DNA of 64,000 nucleotides, from the NCBI RefSeq assembly GCF_947497025.1, contig NZ_CANMFC010000012.1:1-64000 (forward strand), given 5' to 3'. Of the stretch, positions 63,438 through 64,000 are shown piece after piece (position 1 is the first letter of the stretch; every line of letters begins with the position of its first letter). The translations under genes were made by a program, and so were the position numbers. The notes beneath the pieces are model-generated. The model saw only the letters and a program-made list of their open reading frames with translations. It was not told where the DNA came from and ran no database searches. The DNA is from an uncultured Kushneria sp. Its GTDB lineage: Bacteria; Pseudomonadota; Gammaproteobacteria; Pseudomonadales; Halomonadaceae.

Positions 63438-64000
63438 GGCGACTCCAGTAACGAGATCAGGTACTGCCCATAACCGTTTTTCTCCAGTGCCCGCCCTTCT
63501 GCCATCAAGGCGTCACTGTCGATCCAGCCGTTACGCCAGGCGATCTCCTCGAGACAGGCCACCTTGTAGCCCTGTCGCTTTTCGATGGTTTCGACAAACT
63601 GTGCCGCTTCCAGCAGGCTTTCGTGGGTACCGGTATCCAGCCAGGCAAAGCCGCGACCCAACAGCTCGACATTGAGCCTGCCCCGCTCCAGATAGGCCTG
63701 ATTGACGCTGGTAATCTCAAGCTCCCCTCGATGAGAGGGGCGAACATCGCGAGCAATGTCCACCACATCATTGTCGTAGAAATAAAGCCCGGTCACGGCA
63801 TAGCGTGATTTGGGCTCAGTGGGTTTTTCTTCCAGCGACAGCACACGTTGCTCACTATCGAACTCCACGACACCGAAACGCTCGGGATCACGCACCTGAT
63901 AGCCAAAGATCGTGGCACCGGTGCCGCGCTCGACCGCATGCTTGAGCCGCGGAACAAAGCCGTGACCGTAGAAAATGTTGTCACCCAGAATCAGGCAGAC
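63434..64000 (-). CDS. rmlA: glucose-1-phosphate thymidylyltransferase (partial, N-terminus outside window)
   Basis: The frame enters at base 64000 and gives [52 protein letters not shown] and [19 protein letters not shown], all RmlA signatures including the metal-binding GDN. About 100 N-terminal residues are missing. It makes dTDP-glucose, precursor of deoxy- and amino-sugars, and overlaps the aminotransferase start by 4 bases. Confidence 0.93.
   Translation of the reverse strand, partial: VCLILGDNIFYGHGFVPRLKHAVERGTGATIFGYQVRDPERFGVVEFDSEQRVLSLEEKPTEPKSRYAVTGLYFYDNDVVDIARDVRPSHRGELEITSVNQAYLERGRLNVELLGRGFAWLDTGTHESLLEAAQFVETIEKRQGYKVACLEEIAWRNGWIDSDALMAEGRALEKNGYGQYLISLLESP

Overview
The window is a chromosomal segment of a gammaproteobacterium, most likely a member of the Halomonadaceae (Halomonas/Kushneria group). 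The basis is protein character plus gene order. The run amgK-murU / lptD-surA-rsmA-apaG-apaH-glpE-cca / folK-folB-tsaD / rpsU-dnaG-rpoD follows the Pseudomonas-type order, without the pdxA and plsY genes I would expect in it. The genus is inferred, not demonstrated.

Layout. (1) 1-2,863: AT-rich end of an integrated element. It has a phage-type repressor, a 42-bp palindromic promoter/operator, an excisionase and a tyrosine integrase abutting a tRNA(CAT) gene. (2) 2,938-7,455: a YceI-like periplasmic protein, then a small phage-derived island without virion genes. A GH108 muramidase and a holin-like protein are divergent from a LexA/CI-type autocleavable repressor, and a beta-helix tailspike-like protein lies downstream; similar short sequence motifs occur in front of both transcription units. 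(3) 7,509-28,866: accessory metabolism and regulation. It includes frameshifted dkgB, lpxO, a phosphopantetheinyl transferase, a LexA-boxed radical-SAM/UDG-like DNA repair pair, transporters, mtgA, fghA, a CRP/FNR regulator, a GGDEF/EAL protein, a 2OG dioxygenase, tag, an HNH nuclease, an XRE-cupin/azlCD operon with broken azlC, and sdaA with a divergent LysR regulator. (4) 28,966-44,684: conserved housekeeping block (macromolecular synthesis operon, tsaD, folate genes, tRNA and rRNA maturation, outer-membrane biogenesis, peptidoglycan recycling). (5) 44,750-52,535: osmC-like, AI-2E transporter, a coq7 homologue that has lost most di-iron ligands, a deleted narK, HIT protein, prkB, purD, rsmE. 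(6) 52,577-58,090: acyl-CoA catabolic cluster (kinase-DUF6285 fusion, acyl-CoA dehydrogenase, SDR, frameshifted acyl-CoA ligase) that resembles a split ACAD10/11 or levulinate-type pathway. (7) 58,168-64,000: surface polysaccharide cluster (GT2, flippase, ATP-grasp, GNAT, DegT aminotransferase, partial rmlA).

Four genes are broken: dkgB and azlC by single-base losses, the acyl-CoA ligase by a 2-bp loss in a GC repeat, and narK by a deletion of roughly 22 bp. The first two could be sequencing errors; the narK lesion is less likely to be one. The most unusual items are the SOS-type lysis/beta-helix island, the degenerate Coq7 at what looks like the normal coq7 locus, the non-cleavable phage repressor beside its palindromic bidirectional promoter, and the split ACAD10/11-like module.
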